Shown here in pieces: positions 8,425 to 17,670 of a stretch of 64,000 nucleotides of DNA. Both the position numbers and the translations under genes were made by a program. Every line of letters starts with the position of its first letter. The first letter of the stretch is position 1. The stretch lies in contig CAYXCZ010000022.1 of NCBI GenBank assembly GCA_964463695.1, positions 7,820 through 71,819 of the forward strand, read 5' to 3'. A model generated the notes under the pieces. It was not told where the DNA came from and searched no databases. It worked only from the letters and a program-made list of their open reading frames with translations. Source of the stretch: JALNZU01 sp964463695. Its GTDB lineage: Bacteria; Bacteroidota; Bacteroidia; Bacteroidales; F082.

Positions 8425-9363
8425 TCAAAGTTTTTTTCTTAAACGAATGATTTTCATCCCAAAACGTATCAACATGGGAAGTCGGTTAATATAAATTCCC
8501 GGATACGTTGTTTCTTTACTTCCGAAGCCTTTGTAAAAGCGTGCTAGATTTGGATTATCCGATCCTTCAAAATCCAACACCAAAGGACCGGAGGAATATT
8601 CTCTGATAACGTGATCAATAATAAGGTTTAACGCATGTGTTTCCCTGCCAAAGTCGGTAGCTCCTGAGAAAAGGAACACAAGTTTTCCATGACTTTTAAC
8701 AAAAATAGCCCCTCCGCATAACTGATTCTCTGGAGTGTAAGCTCCGTATAATTTTGCCTGACTGCGGTAAATGCCCGCATAAACCAATTTGATTAACCTG
8801 TTGTATTCTCTGTCATTCCAATGGCTAATTGTTCTTCCACGGTTTTTGCGAAACATTTCAACGATATCTTCAGGCCGTATGTTTGGAACGATATTTAGTT
8901 TAGCCTCTTCGGCTTTCTTCAGGTTTCGTTTGGTGTTGGAGGAGTACTTTTTTTGAAGCCTTTCGTAGGAATGTATCAGGTCGAGCTCGTGATTGAGATG
9001 AGTAAAACTCTCGTATGGGATAGAATCCGTTCGGTTGTGTGTATTCAGTCTTATTTGAATGTGCTTGAAGTGTTTAGGAATTGCTTCAACGAATGTCCCA
9101 ACAATTTCGGCACTTAATATTGTTCGGGAAAAAATTCCAAGTTGCTGCGCGAAAAATGGTTGAAAAAGATAATGAACGCCAAATCTGCTGTTGCCGGTTA
9201 ACGGGAACAACCGTTCGTAGTCATTTTCAACAAGTGCTTCCCAATTTTGATGAACAATATCTAAATACCACGACCACCCATAAACGTTGCCATTAAAAGA
9301 CTCCCGGATGCACTTATCCCACTTCTGCTTATCTATCTCGTTGTGCTTCAGATATTTTATCAT
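8425..9363 (-). CDS. FemAB/GNAT-fold acyltransferase (BioF2-like)
   Basis: A 312-residue protein of the FemAB-like GNAT superfamily (Acetyltransf_6 type). It shows an N-terminal YGWSWYLDIVHQNWEAL and LFPLTGNSRFGVHYLFQPFF half, a coiled helical arm in the middle (SYERLQKKYSSNTKRNLKKAEE), and a C-terminal GNAT-like half (LCGGAIFVKSHGKLVFLFSGA, LDFEGSDNPNLARFYKGFG). There is no signal peptide. Family members transfer amino-acyl or acyl groups to cell-envelope or polysaccharide precursors. It lies 14 nt after the polysaccharide deacetylase-like gene, so the two probably act together on an envelope glycan. The donor and acceptor are unknown. Confidence 0.78.
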   Translation of the reverse strand: MIKYLKHNEIDKQKWDKCIRESFNGNVYGWSWYLDIVHQNWEALVENDYERLFPLTGNSRFGVHYLFQPFFAQQLGIFSRTILSAEIVGTFVEAIPKHFKHIQIRLNTHNRTDSIPYESFTHLNHELDLIHSYERLQKKYSSNTKRNLKKAEEAKLNIVPNIRPEDIVEMFRKNRGRTISHWNDREYNRLIKLVYAGIYRSQAKLYGAYTPENQLCGGAIFVKSHGKLVFLFSGATDFGRETHALNLIIDHVIREYSSGPLVLDFEGSDNPNLARFYKGFGSKETTYPGIYINRLPMLIRFGMKIIRLRKKL

Positions 9364-9377
9364 AACAAATTGTGCAA

Positions 9378-10691
9378 TTATGAAATTGCTGTTCGAATAA
9401 TTTCTTCGTAGATTTTAACCCAGCCTTTCCATCGTTTCTGGTCGCTTAACGTCTCGTTGTGCCACAAAGTAACAAATGTGCCGCCCACAGCTTTCACTTC
9501 GTTGCAGAGTTGCGTGGCAGTTTCGATGGCTTTATCTCCATCCAGTTTCATGTAATCACGAAGAGTTCCATCCATAAGTGTAATCGGATGAACGCGCAGA
9601 TTTGTAGGTAGGTCGTGATCGAGATCGTAAAATAAAAAACTATTTGCGATTCCGGCTCTGAAGCCTGGCTGTGAAGCATAGCCCATGGTGTAATCGTCAG
9701 TAATATCCAAATCGATAAGATGATGGTATGTTGCTGGCAGACTCATACGTAAAAAATGCTGACGACTTTTTGTAACTTCCCTGTTCAGTACTTCTGTAAG
9801 CGCCGAAATTTCGGATCGAAGCTTAATTTTATTCTGAAAGGAACCGTATGAAGGATGAATCCCAACCGAAGCGTAATCACCTAATCGTTTTATCAGTTGT
9901 CGGAATGAGGGGTTTCTTGTTGAAATATTTTTATCGTTGAGCCCGTATTCAGCAAAGAGGATGAAGTAAACCGGCTGCAGATTATGTGTTTTTTGAAGTT
10001 GAAACTGCAGTTCGAACGTATCGAAGGGGTCTTTCTCTTTTCCGCGTAAAACATTGTGCCTGCGCTTCATTTCATGATAATCCCTGTACATGAGATCACG
10101 CGCAAAGGCTCCCGCAGACCTGTATAGCCCTTTATGCATATATGCCCATGCAGCATCAATATCATAAGTAGGAGTGAAGGTGTAGGTTGGAAATTGGAGT
10201 TGTAAAGAAGGAAAAAGTTGACTTAAAAGTGTGCCAAGTTGTCTTGACCAAATGTTTACTACTGGCCGCTGAAGCATTCCATGTTGAAACAAACAACTGG
10301 ATGAGGCTTCAAATCGCCCGTGCTGATCTGAAACAAAAGGCAGATATTCTTCATAACGGCTCACCAGATAAAAAGTAGCTGAAAACAAATCATATGGCAA
10401 TAACGACTTGCGGTCAAAAACTGGAAACAGCACCTTAATCCCATCATGGTCAAATGGTTTGAGCTCCTGATGATGGATCTCTCTTTCAAATAAAAGATTG
10501 TTTGATTTAAAAAAATGATAGTTTCCAACAGGTGCCGGACCATAAACCATGCGCAGATGCCCGCGTTGCTCAAATCGCACCAAATCAGTCGTTAAATCAT
10601 ATTTAATGCCTAAAAGTTGATTTAGCACCAAATCAAAGGTGTATTTCAACCTGTTGGTAATTTTTGGGACTAATACTAGCAAAGCATCCAT
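9378..10691 (-). CDS. Polysaccharide deacetylase family protein (DUF7033-type N-terminal region)
   Basis: The frame opens at 10739 with a TTG, but the first ATG, at 10691 (MDALLVLVPKITNRLKYTF), gives a 437-residue protein whose start fits the family. The N-terminal third resembles the domain found ahead of NodB-like domains in Bacteroidota. The deacetylase part has the TYDIDAAW metal-site motif near residue 185, VGIHPSYGSF, and the LWHNETLSDQ motif near the C-terminus. Deacetylation of a surface or exopolysaccharide is inferred from family and from its close pairing with the downstream acyltransferase gene. No signal peptide is evident. Confidence 0.78.
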   Translation of the reverse strand: MDALLVLVPKITNRLKYTFDLVLNQLLGIKYDLTTDLVRFEQRGHLRMVYGPAPVGNYHFFKSNNLLFEREIHHQELKPFDHDGIKVLFPVFDRKSLLPYDLFSATFYLVSRYEEYLPFVSDQHGRFEASSSCLFQHGMLQRPVVNIWSRQLGTLLSQLFPSLQLQFPTYTFTPTYDIDAAWAYMHKGLYRSAGAFARDLMYRDYHEMKRRHNVLRGKEKDPFDTFELQFQLQKTHNLQPVYFILFAEYGLNDKNISTRNPSFRQLIKRLGDYASVGIHPSYGSFQNKIKLRSEISALTEVLNREVTKSRQHFLRMSLPATYHHLIDLDITDDYTMGYASQPGFRAGIANSFLFYDLDHDLPTNLRVHPITLMDGTLRDYMKLDGDKAIETATQLCNEVKAVGGTFVTLWHNETLSDQKRWKGWVKIYEEIIRTAIS

Positions 10692-10820
10692 AGGCTTCAA
10701 AATTAACCATTTTAAATAACAGAAAGCAGCCAAATTCAAAATTTAATTGAGTTGAAGGAATGGTGTTTTATCGATATGCTTTCTTTTTCAGGATAACGAT
10801 TTCCTGAATCAGCTTTTTTG

Positions 10821-10828
10821 TACTTTTG
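10821..10828 (+). promoter_or_regulatory. Bacteroidota -7 promoter box for dnaX
   Basis: TACTTTTG matches TAnnTTTG, 23 nt upstream of the dnaX ATG. Confidence 0.5.
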
Positions 10829-10851
10829 AAGGTCAAAACACGACTCATTTC

Positions 10852-12612
10852 ATGGAACAGTTTATCGTTTCTGCCCGTAAATACCGCCCGGCAACCTTTG
10901 ATATGGTTGTAGGTCAAACTGCTATCACTTCTACATTAAAGAATGCTATCAGGAACAATATACTTGCACAGGCTTTTTTATTTACAGGACCCAGAGGTGT
11001 TGGAAAAACAACCTGTGCCCGTATCATGGCAAAAACAATCAATTGTTTGAATCCAAGTCCTGAAATGGAAGCCTGTGATAAATGTGAATCCTGTGTTTCT
11101 TTCCGAAATTCTGCTTCTTTTAATATTCATGAGCTTGATGCGGCTTCCAACAACTCGGTTGATGATATCAGGGCACTCGTTGATCAGGTGCGAATTCCTC
11201 CGCAGGTTGGAAAGTATAAAATCTATATCATCGATGAGGTTCATATGCTTTCTTCGGCGGCCTTTAACGCCTTTTTGAAAACATTGGAAGAGCCTCCTGC
11301 CTACGCAAAATTTATACTTGCTACTACCGAGAAACATAAAATCATTCCTACAATCTTATCACGTTGTCAGATTTTTGATTTCAAACGCATAACAGTTGAT
11401 GATATCGTTCAGCATCTTCATTATGTGGCTCAAAAGGAGAATGTTGAAGCTGAACACGATGCGCTTAATATTATTGCACAGAAAGCTGATGGAGCGCTGC
11501 GGGATGCACTTTCGATTTTTGATCAGATGGTGAGTTTCTCCGGAAGCTCGATATCTTACAAAAATGTTATTGAGAATCTCAATGTGCTGGATTATGACTA
11601 TTATTTCAGCATGACAGCCGATATGTTGCAAAATAACACCACCGGCGTATTGTTAAGGTTGAATGAAATTATTGACAACGGGTTTGATGGTCAGCATTTT
11701 GTGACAGGATTGGGAAGTCATTTAAGAAATCTTCTGGTTAGTAAAGATCCAGCCACAACCTCTTTGCTCGAGACATCACAATCCTTACGCGATCGTTATG
11801 CAAATCAGGCTGCTTTTTGCAGTAGTGCTTTTTTATTGAAGGCTTTAGAAATTCAAAACCAATGCGACTTAAATTATGCACGGAGCAGCGGCAAGCGTTT
11901 GCTCGTTGAGATTGCAATGCTTCAGATTTGCGGGATTACTAAGCCTGCTGCTACGGATGATCAAAAAACACTAACCCCTTTGGCTGCAGCACCAGCCACG
12001 CCGCAGGTCAATGTTGTAGCTCCTTCAGTTCCTGTCTCTAAAAATACTGCTCCTGCCACCGTTGCACATTCTGTTCAATCCACTCAAAATCCAACGCCTT
12101 CAATACGTAGCAATCCTACTGGCAGCGCAACAGTTATCCCGAAAGAGAATATCGCTCAATCCGTTGTCAAACCAAAAACCGGCATGTTTTCAATAAATGC
12201 AGCATTAGAGGCTGCCGAAAAAAAGGATGAAGTTCAGGTTGTTTTGGAGACTAGTTTCTCGAAGACTGATCTGAATCATTTTTGGAATTCATTTGCCCAG
12301 GCTCACAAGGAATCTTCACCAAGTTTTGCTCTTGCTTTGTTGAAATATGAACCTGAAATATCAGCAGATTATGTCATACGCTTTAAAGTTGATAATAATT
12401 TGCTGCTTGCTGATAAAGTGAAAATGAATGCTTTGCTTGATTTTCTCAAGAGTAGCCTGAAAAACACACTAATTACCCTCGATCCGGTACTCGTTGAAGC
12501 TCCAGTCGATAAAGAGGCTTATACCGACCGAGAGAAATTTGAGAAAATGGCGACCCACCGTCCGATGCTGAGGCTATTTAAAGATGAACTGGGTTTGGAG
12601 GCAGAAATTTAA
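10852..12612 (+). CDS. dnaX: DNA polymerase III subunit gamma/tau
   Basis: An ATPase of the clamp-loader complex, 586 residues. It shows Walker A GPRGVGKT (46-53), four zinc-binding cysteines C65, C75, C78 and C81, Walker B IIDEVH (127-131), sensor-1 ATTEKHKI and the SRC arginine-finger motif at 170-172. Residues about 365-440 are an Ala/Pro/Thr/Val-rich linker, and the last 130 residues form a tau-like C-terminal domain. I did not find an obvious slippery frameshift site. The gene is monocistronic and diverges from the deacetylase gene. Confidence 0.96.
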   Translation: MEQFIVSARKYRPATFDMVVGQTAITSTLKNAIRNNILAQAFLFTGPRGVGKTTCARIMAKTINCLNPSPEMEACDKCESCVSFRNSASFNIHELDAASNNSVDDIRALVDQVRIPPQVGKYKIYIIDEVHMLSSAAFNAFLKTLEEPPAYAKFILATTEKHKIIPTILSRCQIFDFKRITVDDIVQHLHYVAQKENVEAEHDALNIIAQKADGALRDALSIFDQMVSFSGSSISYKNVIENLNVLDYDYYFSMTADMLQNNTTGVLLRLNEIIDNGFDGQHFVTGLGSHLRNLLVSKDPATTSLLETSQSLRDRYANQAAFCSSAFLLKALEIQNQCDLNYARSSGKRLLVEIAMLQICGITKPAATDDQKTLTPLAAAPATPQVNVVAPSVPVSKNTAPATVAHSVQSTQNPTPSIRSNPTGSATVIPKENIAQSVVKPKTGMFSINAALEAAEKKDEVQVVLETSFSKTDLNHFWNSFAQAHKESSPSFALALLKYEPEISADYVIRFKVDNNLLLADKVKMNALLDFLKSSLKNTLITLDPVLVEAPVDKEAYTDREKFEKMATHRPMLRLFKDELGLEAEI

Positions 12613-12809
12613 AACAAAGTCAATCATCAAGACTTTAAAATTAGACAACTTAATTTTATAAGCACTGGCTTTTTAGAAGTTGAAAGCATGAGTGAGTTTG
12701 ATCTGTCATTGAATTGAAACTCCCTTATTTATAACGATTCTTTATTACTACGAATAGTTGATTTTAACTAGTGTTTCGTATAATTTTACGGCAACCAAAT
12801 TATTTAATC

Positions 12810-15800
12810 ATGAAAAAACATGTATTGTTAGTTGTGTTGCTCGTATTTTCGATCGCAACTTTTGCACAATTTTTGTCCAGAACACGTGTGCAGCCTTCCT
12901 CTTCAGTTTATCATCAGGTATTTGTAAATAAAACTGTAGAAGGGACCTCAAATCTTACCGATGGCTTTGAAACCTATCCTGATTTTAACATAAGTTTTGC
13001 TCCATGGACTACAGTTGATGTGGATCAAAAATCAACTTATGGAATTGAAGGAGTTACTTTTCCAAATTCGGGCCAAGCCATGGCATTCATTGTTTTTAAT
13101 CCGGCCGTTACCACGCCTCCGTTAACCAATGCTGCAATTTTGCCTCATACCGGAAGTAAATTCGCGGCTAGCTTTGCTGCCACAGAGGGTGCTAATAACG
13201 ACTGGCTCATTTCTCCTCAAGTGAATCTGGGTTCTAACTCCTCTGTTTCGTTCTGGGTGAAATCTTACACCGATCAATATGGATTGGAACGTTATAATGT
13301 TGGAGTTTCAACAACGAATACCAACCCTTCGAGTTTTACGATTATCAGTGGTAGTAATTACCTCACAGCTCCAGCAACTGCCTGGGAACAAAAGACTTTC
13401 AATCTTGACGCCTATAACGGGCAAAACGTCTACATTGGGATTCAATGCGTGTCAAATGATGCTTTTATATTTATGGTGGACGATTTTAGCGTTACTACCT
13501 CTGCTCAGGCAAGCTTGCCCACTCTAACTACGTCAGCTGCTACTTCGATCACTCAAACAACCGCTGTTTCGGGTGGTAATGTAAGTGCTGATGGCGGAGC
13601 TGCAGTAACAAATCGTGGTGTTGTTTGGAGCACTTCTCAAAATCCTACAATTGCAAGTAATTTGGGTATAACCAGCAATGGAACAGGAACAGGTAGTTTC
13701 AGTTCAAGTCTTACAGGCCTTACTGCAAATACTCCTTATTTTGCACGTGCTTATGCAACCAATAGTGCTGGAACAGCTTATGGTAATCAGATTTCTTTTA
13801 CAACAGCTTCCGGTAGCGGGGGAGGAGATGACTGGACGGCAACAACGATTACACTATACAATACTCCGGAAGCAGCACTGATGCATCGGACAGGTGATGT
13901 GGATAACCTTGGTTTTGGTTGGCCTGCCGGGTTTGATCCTTTTACCGGACAAAATACTCCTGCACATGGATTTCCATTCTTCCCTGAAGCAGATGACCCT
14001 GATGGTACTGACAGGATAATGGTTATTTCAGGGTTCAATTATTCATCACCTTCAAAAGATGGATACACGAGCACTACATCCCGACCTGAAAACACTCCGC
14101 GTCCGGTTGTTCTCAGTTATAATCTACAATCTGTTACTATTCAAACAGTTACTTTACAGCTTTTTGTAGATGATTTTCAAGCTGGAGTGTTTGGACCAAA
14201 TGTTTTTCTTGTAAGTATAGACGGAGTGCGCGTGCCCATTTTGGAAAGTATCATAAATAGTTTGAACCAAACAGGCCCTATTGGTAAACTAATTACAGCG
14301 CAATTACCTGCTGAATTTAATCAACTCTTTGCTGATGGAACAGTAAGTATTTTGATCGATGACCCTGTTAACAATGTACCTGATGGATTTGCGCTTGATT
14401 TTATCAAAATTCTCATCAATGCAACAGGATTTCAAAACACTGGCATAGTAACAGGTATTGTCACTGATGAAGGCGGAAATCCCATTTCGGGTGCTACAGT
14501 AGATGCTGGTGGTGCTGTATCAACAACGACCAACGCATCAGGAAATTACACACTTAGTGGAGCACCGGCTGGTTTGGTTTATGTAACTGCTTCAAAATCG
14601 GGATATACCAGCATTTCACATTTGGTTGATCTTGTTGCAGGAACTACTGTCACAAGAAACTTTACATTGCCATCAGCAACAGGAACAGGTACTCTGTCAG
14701 GATTGGTTACAGATGCGCTCAATGGTAATCCAATTGAAGGAGCACTGGTGAGTATTGCTGGTTATTCAACAACAACCGACGCAGCAGGTAACTATTCCAT
14801 TGCAAACATCCCGATCGGAGCGCTTACTGCAGCCTTCAATGCAAGTATAACTTCAGGTGATGCTCCACTCGAAGTCCAGTTCTTTGATCAGTCGAGTGAT
14901 GGATCTCATACCCTTACGTGTTCTAAAACAGGGTATAGCACATATAGCAACAACAACATTGTAGTTCCTCAGGGACAGACACTCACAATAAATATTTCTT
15001 TATCACCAACTTTGACCGAAGGCGAACTTCGGTTTGTAATCAATTGGGGTGCATCACCTTCTGATCTTGATTCCCATCTTTTGACTCCCGATATTGAAGG
15101 TCAATCTTATCATGTTTACTACAATTATGAAGGTTATGTTTCTTCAGCTCCTTATGCTGCACTGGATCACGATGTTACAACAGGATATGGTCCCGAAACG
15201 ATGACAATTTACCAGATGTTTCCAGGAACATATAATTATTATATTTATAATTACTCCAATTCTCCTGCGATAACAACTTCTGATGCAGTCATTCAAATTT
15301 ATAATCAGAGCGGACTTTTACACACGATGCAAATTCCAACAGAAGGCGACGGACTCTACTGGTATGTGTGTGATGTTAATGGTACCACAGGACAGATCAG
15401 TATTGTAAATACCATTCAAACTATGCCTCCAGGAAATAAAAGCGATGTAATGCCTCCAAAGAAAAAGGAAAACCGCAATGTTACTTCCTGGTTATGGAAT
15501 TTTGGTGACGGAACGACAAGTACTGAGCAGAGCCCAAATAAGATATATTCAATCGGAGGAACATACTCAGTGTCATTAACAGTTGGAAATGGCACTGGTA
15601 GCGACACAGAAACAAAAATGAATTACATCACAGTTAATGGTGGAACAGCAATTCTAACCGGTATGGTTACCGATGCCGCAACTGGCAGCCCTATTGAAGG
15701 TGCAACTGTAACGATAGCTGGTATTTCTGCAGTTACTAACGCTGCAGGAAATTATACGATTGAGAACATTCCTTTAGGAGCGCTAACAGCAGGCTTTAAT

Positions 15801-17459
15801 GCAAGTACGCGTCAGGGAACAGTCCCTCTTTCGGTTCAATTCTTTGATCAATCGAGTGATGGTGCGAGTACTGTTGTTTGTTCAAAAACTGGGTATATAA
15901 CCTATGTGAACAACAACATCGTTATTGAGCAGGGACAATCGCTCAATCTGAACATTTCTCTCTCACAAACATTGGCCGAAGGAAATCTGCGCTTTGTTTT
16001 GAACTGGGGAGCACTGCCTACCGATCTCGATTCTCACTTGCAAACACCTGAGATTGAGGGGTACAGCTATCATGTTTATTACAGCAGTCAGGGAAGTGCC
16101 ACCAGCGCACCTTATGCTGCACTTGATCATGACGACACAGATAGTTATGGCCCTGAAACAATGACAATTTATGAGATGTATCCGGGGGTCTACAAGTATT
16201 ATATCTATAATTACTCCACTTCACCTGATATCACAACTTCGAGTGCAGTAGTACAGATATATAACCAGAATGGTTTACTGAATACCCTTCAGGTACCAAC
16301 AAGTGGTTCAGGATTGTATTGGTATATATGTGATATTGATGGCAGTACAGGTCAAATTACCATCATTAACACCATCCAATCAAGTTCGCCCGATAACAAT
16401 AAAGACCCAATGCCACCAAAAGCGCAACGCAATGTGACTACATGGCAATGGGACTTTGGCGATGGAACCAGCAGTACGGAGCAAAATCCTGTGAAAGTTT
16501 ATCAAAATCCCGGAGTTTACAGCGTATCGCTTGTAGTTGGCAACGGGATTGTTAGTGACGAAGAAATGAAATCAGACTTTATCGTAGCCACGAATGTTGG
16601 TTCTATTCGTGATGGACTTATTGCCTACTATCCTTTTAACGGCAATGCGGAGGATTTAGGTGGAAGAGACCATCATGGTGCAGCAAATCAGGCAGTGTTG
16701 GTTGACGATCGCTTCGGTTCATCAAATCAGGCGTATAGCTTTGATGGTACGGATGATTATATTGAAGTGCCTCATCATCAAGATTTTAACCTTACAAATA
16801 AGCTTACTATCTCTTGTTGGATACGACATGACGAGGAACCAGCCTGTTTTGAGGATATATTAATGAAGGGAGGTGATGCATACGGGTTACAATTTGCCTG
16901 CGATGGAACAGGTACTATTTTATTCCATTTGAATACTGATGGCGTACATAATTTGAATTCCAATATAAAACCTGTTGCAGGTAATTGGTATCATATAACC
17001 GGTGTTTATGATGGTGCTGAACAGCGTATTTATGTGAATGGGGTGCTCAAAAATTCGGTTAGTTTAACAGGTAATATTCATCTAAATAGTATGCCATTCA
17101 CTATGGGTTATAAAGTTGCTGGTGATAATGCTTATTTTAAAGGTGTTATTGATGAAGTGAGGGTATACAACCGCGCTTTTAGTCCATCGGAAGTGCCATC
17201 TCTGGTGCGTGATGCAGCAGGTATTGTTGAAACAGATGCAAATCCTTTGGAAATCTATCCTAATCCGGCAAAAGGTGTTATCACTGTTCGGGGAACTGAG
17301 GCAGGAGAGATTCGGATATTCGACTTAAAGGGAGTGATGCTTACTTTGATGCAGCTTGATAATAATGTGTTGGATATCAGTTATCTGCAAAAGGGCGTTT
17401 ATATTCTCCAGTTTACAACGGATAAAGCTGTTTACACTACCAAATTCATCAAAGAATAA
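12810..17459 (+). CDS. Giant modular secreted protein with T9SS sorting domain and interleaved PKD/carboxypeptidase-regulatory repeats
   Basis: I place the start at the ATG at 12810, because MKKHVLLVVLLVFSIATFAQ is a clean signal peptide; the frame also opens at a GTG at 12771. The protein is 1549 residues. In order (approximate): choice-of-anchor/cleaved-adhesin domain 45-225; fibronectin-III-like domain 235-335; unassigned beta-rich region 340-545; carboxypeptidase-regulatory-like domain 545-625; repeat module 1, 626-948; repeat module 2, 949-1262; LamG/concanavalin-like domain 1270-1460; T9SS type A sorting domain from 1473 (LEIYPNPAKG ... YTTKFIKE). Each module has a PKD domain split by other sequence: PLEVQFFDQSS early and VTSWLWNFGDGTTSTEQSP some 190 residues later, with a regulatory-domain half and a YfaP/DUF2135-like domain (NWGASPSDLDSHL) between. 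It is likely a surface adhesin or carbohydrate-binding protein. No catalytic domain was recognised. Confidence 0.85.
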   Translation: MKKHVLLVVLLVFSIATFAQFLSRTRVQPSSSVYHQVFVNKTVEGTSNLTDGFETYPDFNISFAPWTTVDVDQKSTYGIEGVTFPNSGQAMAFIVFNPAVTTPPLTNAAILPHTGSKFAASFAATEGANNDWLISPQVNLGSNSSVSFWVKSYTDQYGLERYNVGVSTTNTNPSSFTIISGSNYLTAPATAWEQKTFNLDAYNGQNVYIGIQCVSNDAFIFMVDDFSVTTSAQASLPTLTTSAATSITQTTAVSGGNVSADGGAAVTNRGVVWSTSQNPTIASNLGITSNGTGTGSFSSSLTGLTANTPYFARAYATNSAGTAYGNQISFTTASGSGGGDDWTATTITLYNTPEAALMHRTGDVDNLGFGWPAGFDPFTGQNTPAHGFPFFPEADDPDGTDRIMVISGFNYSSPSKDGYTSTTSRPENTPRPVVLSYNLQSVTIQTVTLQLFVDDFQAGVFGPNVFLVSIDGVRVPILESIINSLNQTGPIGKLITAQLPAEFNQLFADGTVSILIDDPVNNVPDGFALDFIKILINATGFQNTGIVTGIVTDEGGNPISGATVDAGGAVSTTTNASGNYTLSGAPAGLVYVTASKSGYTSISHLVDLVAGTTVTRNFTLPSATGTGTLSGLVTDALNGNPIEGALVSIAGYSTTTDAAGNYSIANIPIGALTAAFNASITSGDAPLEVQFFDQSSDGSHTLTCSKTGYSTYSNNNIVVPQGQTLTINISLSPTLTEGELRFVINWGASPSDLDSHLLTPDIEGQSYHVYYNYEGYVSSAPYAALDHDVTTGYGPETMTIYQMFPGTYNYYIYNYSNSPAITTSDAVIQIYNQSGLLHTMQIPTEGDGLYWYVCDVNGTTGQISIVNTIQTMPPGNKSDVMPPKKKENRNVTSWLWNFGDGTTSTEQSPNKIYSIGGTYSVSLTVGNGTGSDTETKMNYITVNGGTAILTGMVTDAATGSPIEGATVTIAGISAVTNAAGNYTIENIPLGALTAGFNASTRQGTVPLSVQFFDQSSDGASTVVCSKTGYITYVNNNIVIEQGQSLNLNISLSQTLAEGNLRFVLNWGALPTDLDSHLQTPEIEGYSYHVYYSSQGSATSAPYAALDHDDTDSYGPETMTIYEMYPGVYKYYIYNYSTSPDITTSSAVVQIYNQNGLLNTLQVPTSGSGLYWYICDIDGSTGQITIINTIQSSSPDNNKDPMPPKAQRNVTTWQWDFGDGTSSTEQNPVKVYQNPGVYSVSLVVGNGIVSDEEMKSDFIVATNVGSIRDGLIAYYPFNGNAEDLGGRDHHGAANQAVLVDDRFGSSNQAYSFDGTDDYIEVPHHQDFNLTNKLTISCWIRHDEEPACFEDILMKGGDAYGLQFACDGTGTILFHLNTDGVHNLNSNIKPVAGNWYHITGVYDGAEQRIYVNGVLKNSVSLTGNIHLNSMPFTMGYKVAGDNAYFKGVIDEVRVYNRAFSPSEVPSLVRDAAGIVETDANPLEIYPNPAKGVITVRGTEAGEIRIFDLKGVMLTLMQLDNNVLDISYLQKGVYILQFTTDKAVYTTKFIKE
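14685..15650 (+). repeat. Repeat module 1 of the adhesin (split PKD arrangement)
   Basis: This encodes VTDALNGNPIEGALVSIAG, then the PKD start FNASITSGDAPLEVQFFD, then CSKTGYSTYSNNN, then a DUF2135-like domain with DLDSHLLTPDIEG, then PKD end WLWNFGDGTTSTEQSP. It is closely similar at protein level to the module that follows. Confidence 0.85.
15651..16590 (+). repeat. Repeat module 2 of the adhesin (split PKD arrangement)
   Basis: A diverged copy of module 1 in the same domain order: VTDAATGSPIEGATVTIAG, FNASTRQGTVPLSVQFFD, CSKTGYITYVNNN, DLDSHLQTPEIEG, WQWDFGDGTSSTEQNP. The same split points in both copies indicate that the arrangement arose before the duplication. Confidence 0.85.
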
Positions 17460-17460
17460 T

Positions 17461-17515
17461 TTTTTTAAAAATTAATAATGAATTCTGTCAGATTTTGATC
17501 AGGTTGTAAATTGAT
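17461..17515. repeat. 55-bp sequence, left copy flanking the N gap
   Basis: It is identical over all 55 bases to 17616-17670. It starts at the end of the adhesin gene and runs to the first N, as two contig ends that overlap by one assembly k-mer would. Confidence 0.95.
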
Positions 17516-17615
17516 NNNNNNNNNNNNNNNNNNNNNNNNNNNNNNNNNNNNNNNNNNNNNNNNNNNNNNNNNNNNNNNNNNNNNNNNNNNNNNNNNNNNN
17601 NNNNNNNNNNNNNNN
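17516..17615. other. Assembly gap (100 N), probably spurious
   Basis: Exactly 100 unknown bases, the conventional size for a scaffold gap of unknown length. Both edges carry the same 55-bp sequence, so the two contigs very likely overlap and nothing is missing. After joining, the two convergent genes would be separated by about 5 bp. Confidence 0.9.
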
Positions 17616-17670
17616 TTTTTTAAAAATTAATAATGAATTCTGTCAGATTTTGATCAGGTTGTAAATTGAT
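17616..17670. repeat. 55-bp sequence, right copy flanking the N gap
   Basis: Identical to 17461-17515. This copy contains the stop and last codons of the minus-strand regulator gene, which ends ...LTEFIINF. Confidence 0.95.

Noticed and set aside
10698..10705. TAATTTTG (minus strand) as a promoter of the deacetylase gene
   Set aside because: Only 6 nt from the chosen ATG; with AT-rich sequence a chance match is likely, and the true promoter could be further upstream.
12616..12636. Small inverted repeat AAAGTC/GACTTT after dnaX as a terminator
   Set aside because: Only a 6-bp AT-rich stem with no T run; too weak to call.
17461..17670. A genuine biological direct repeat or attachment site flanking an insertion
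   Set aside because: The copies end exactly at the N run and have exactly 55 bases; assembly overlap explains them better than an element boundary.
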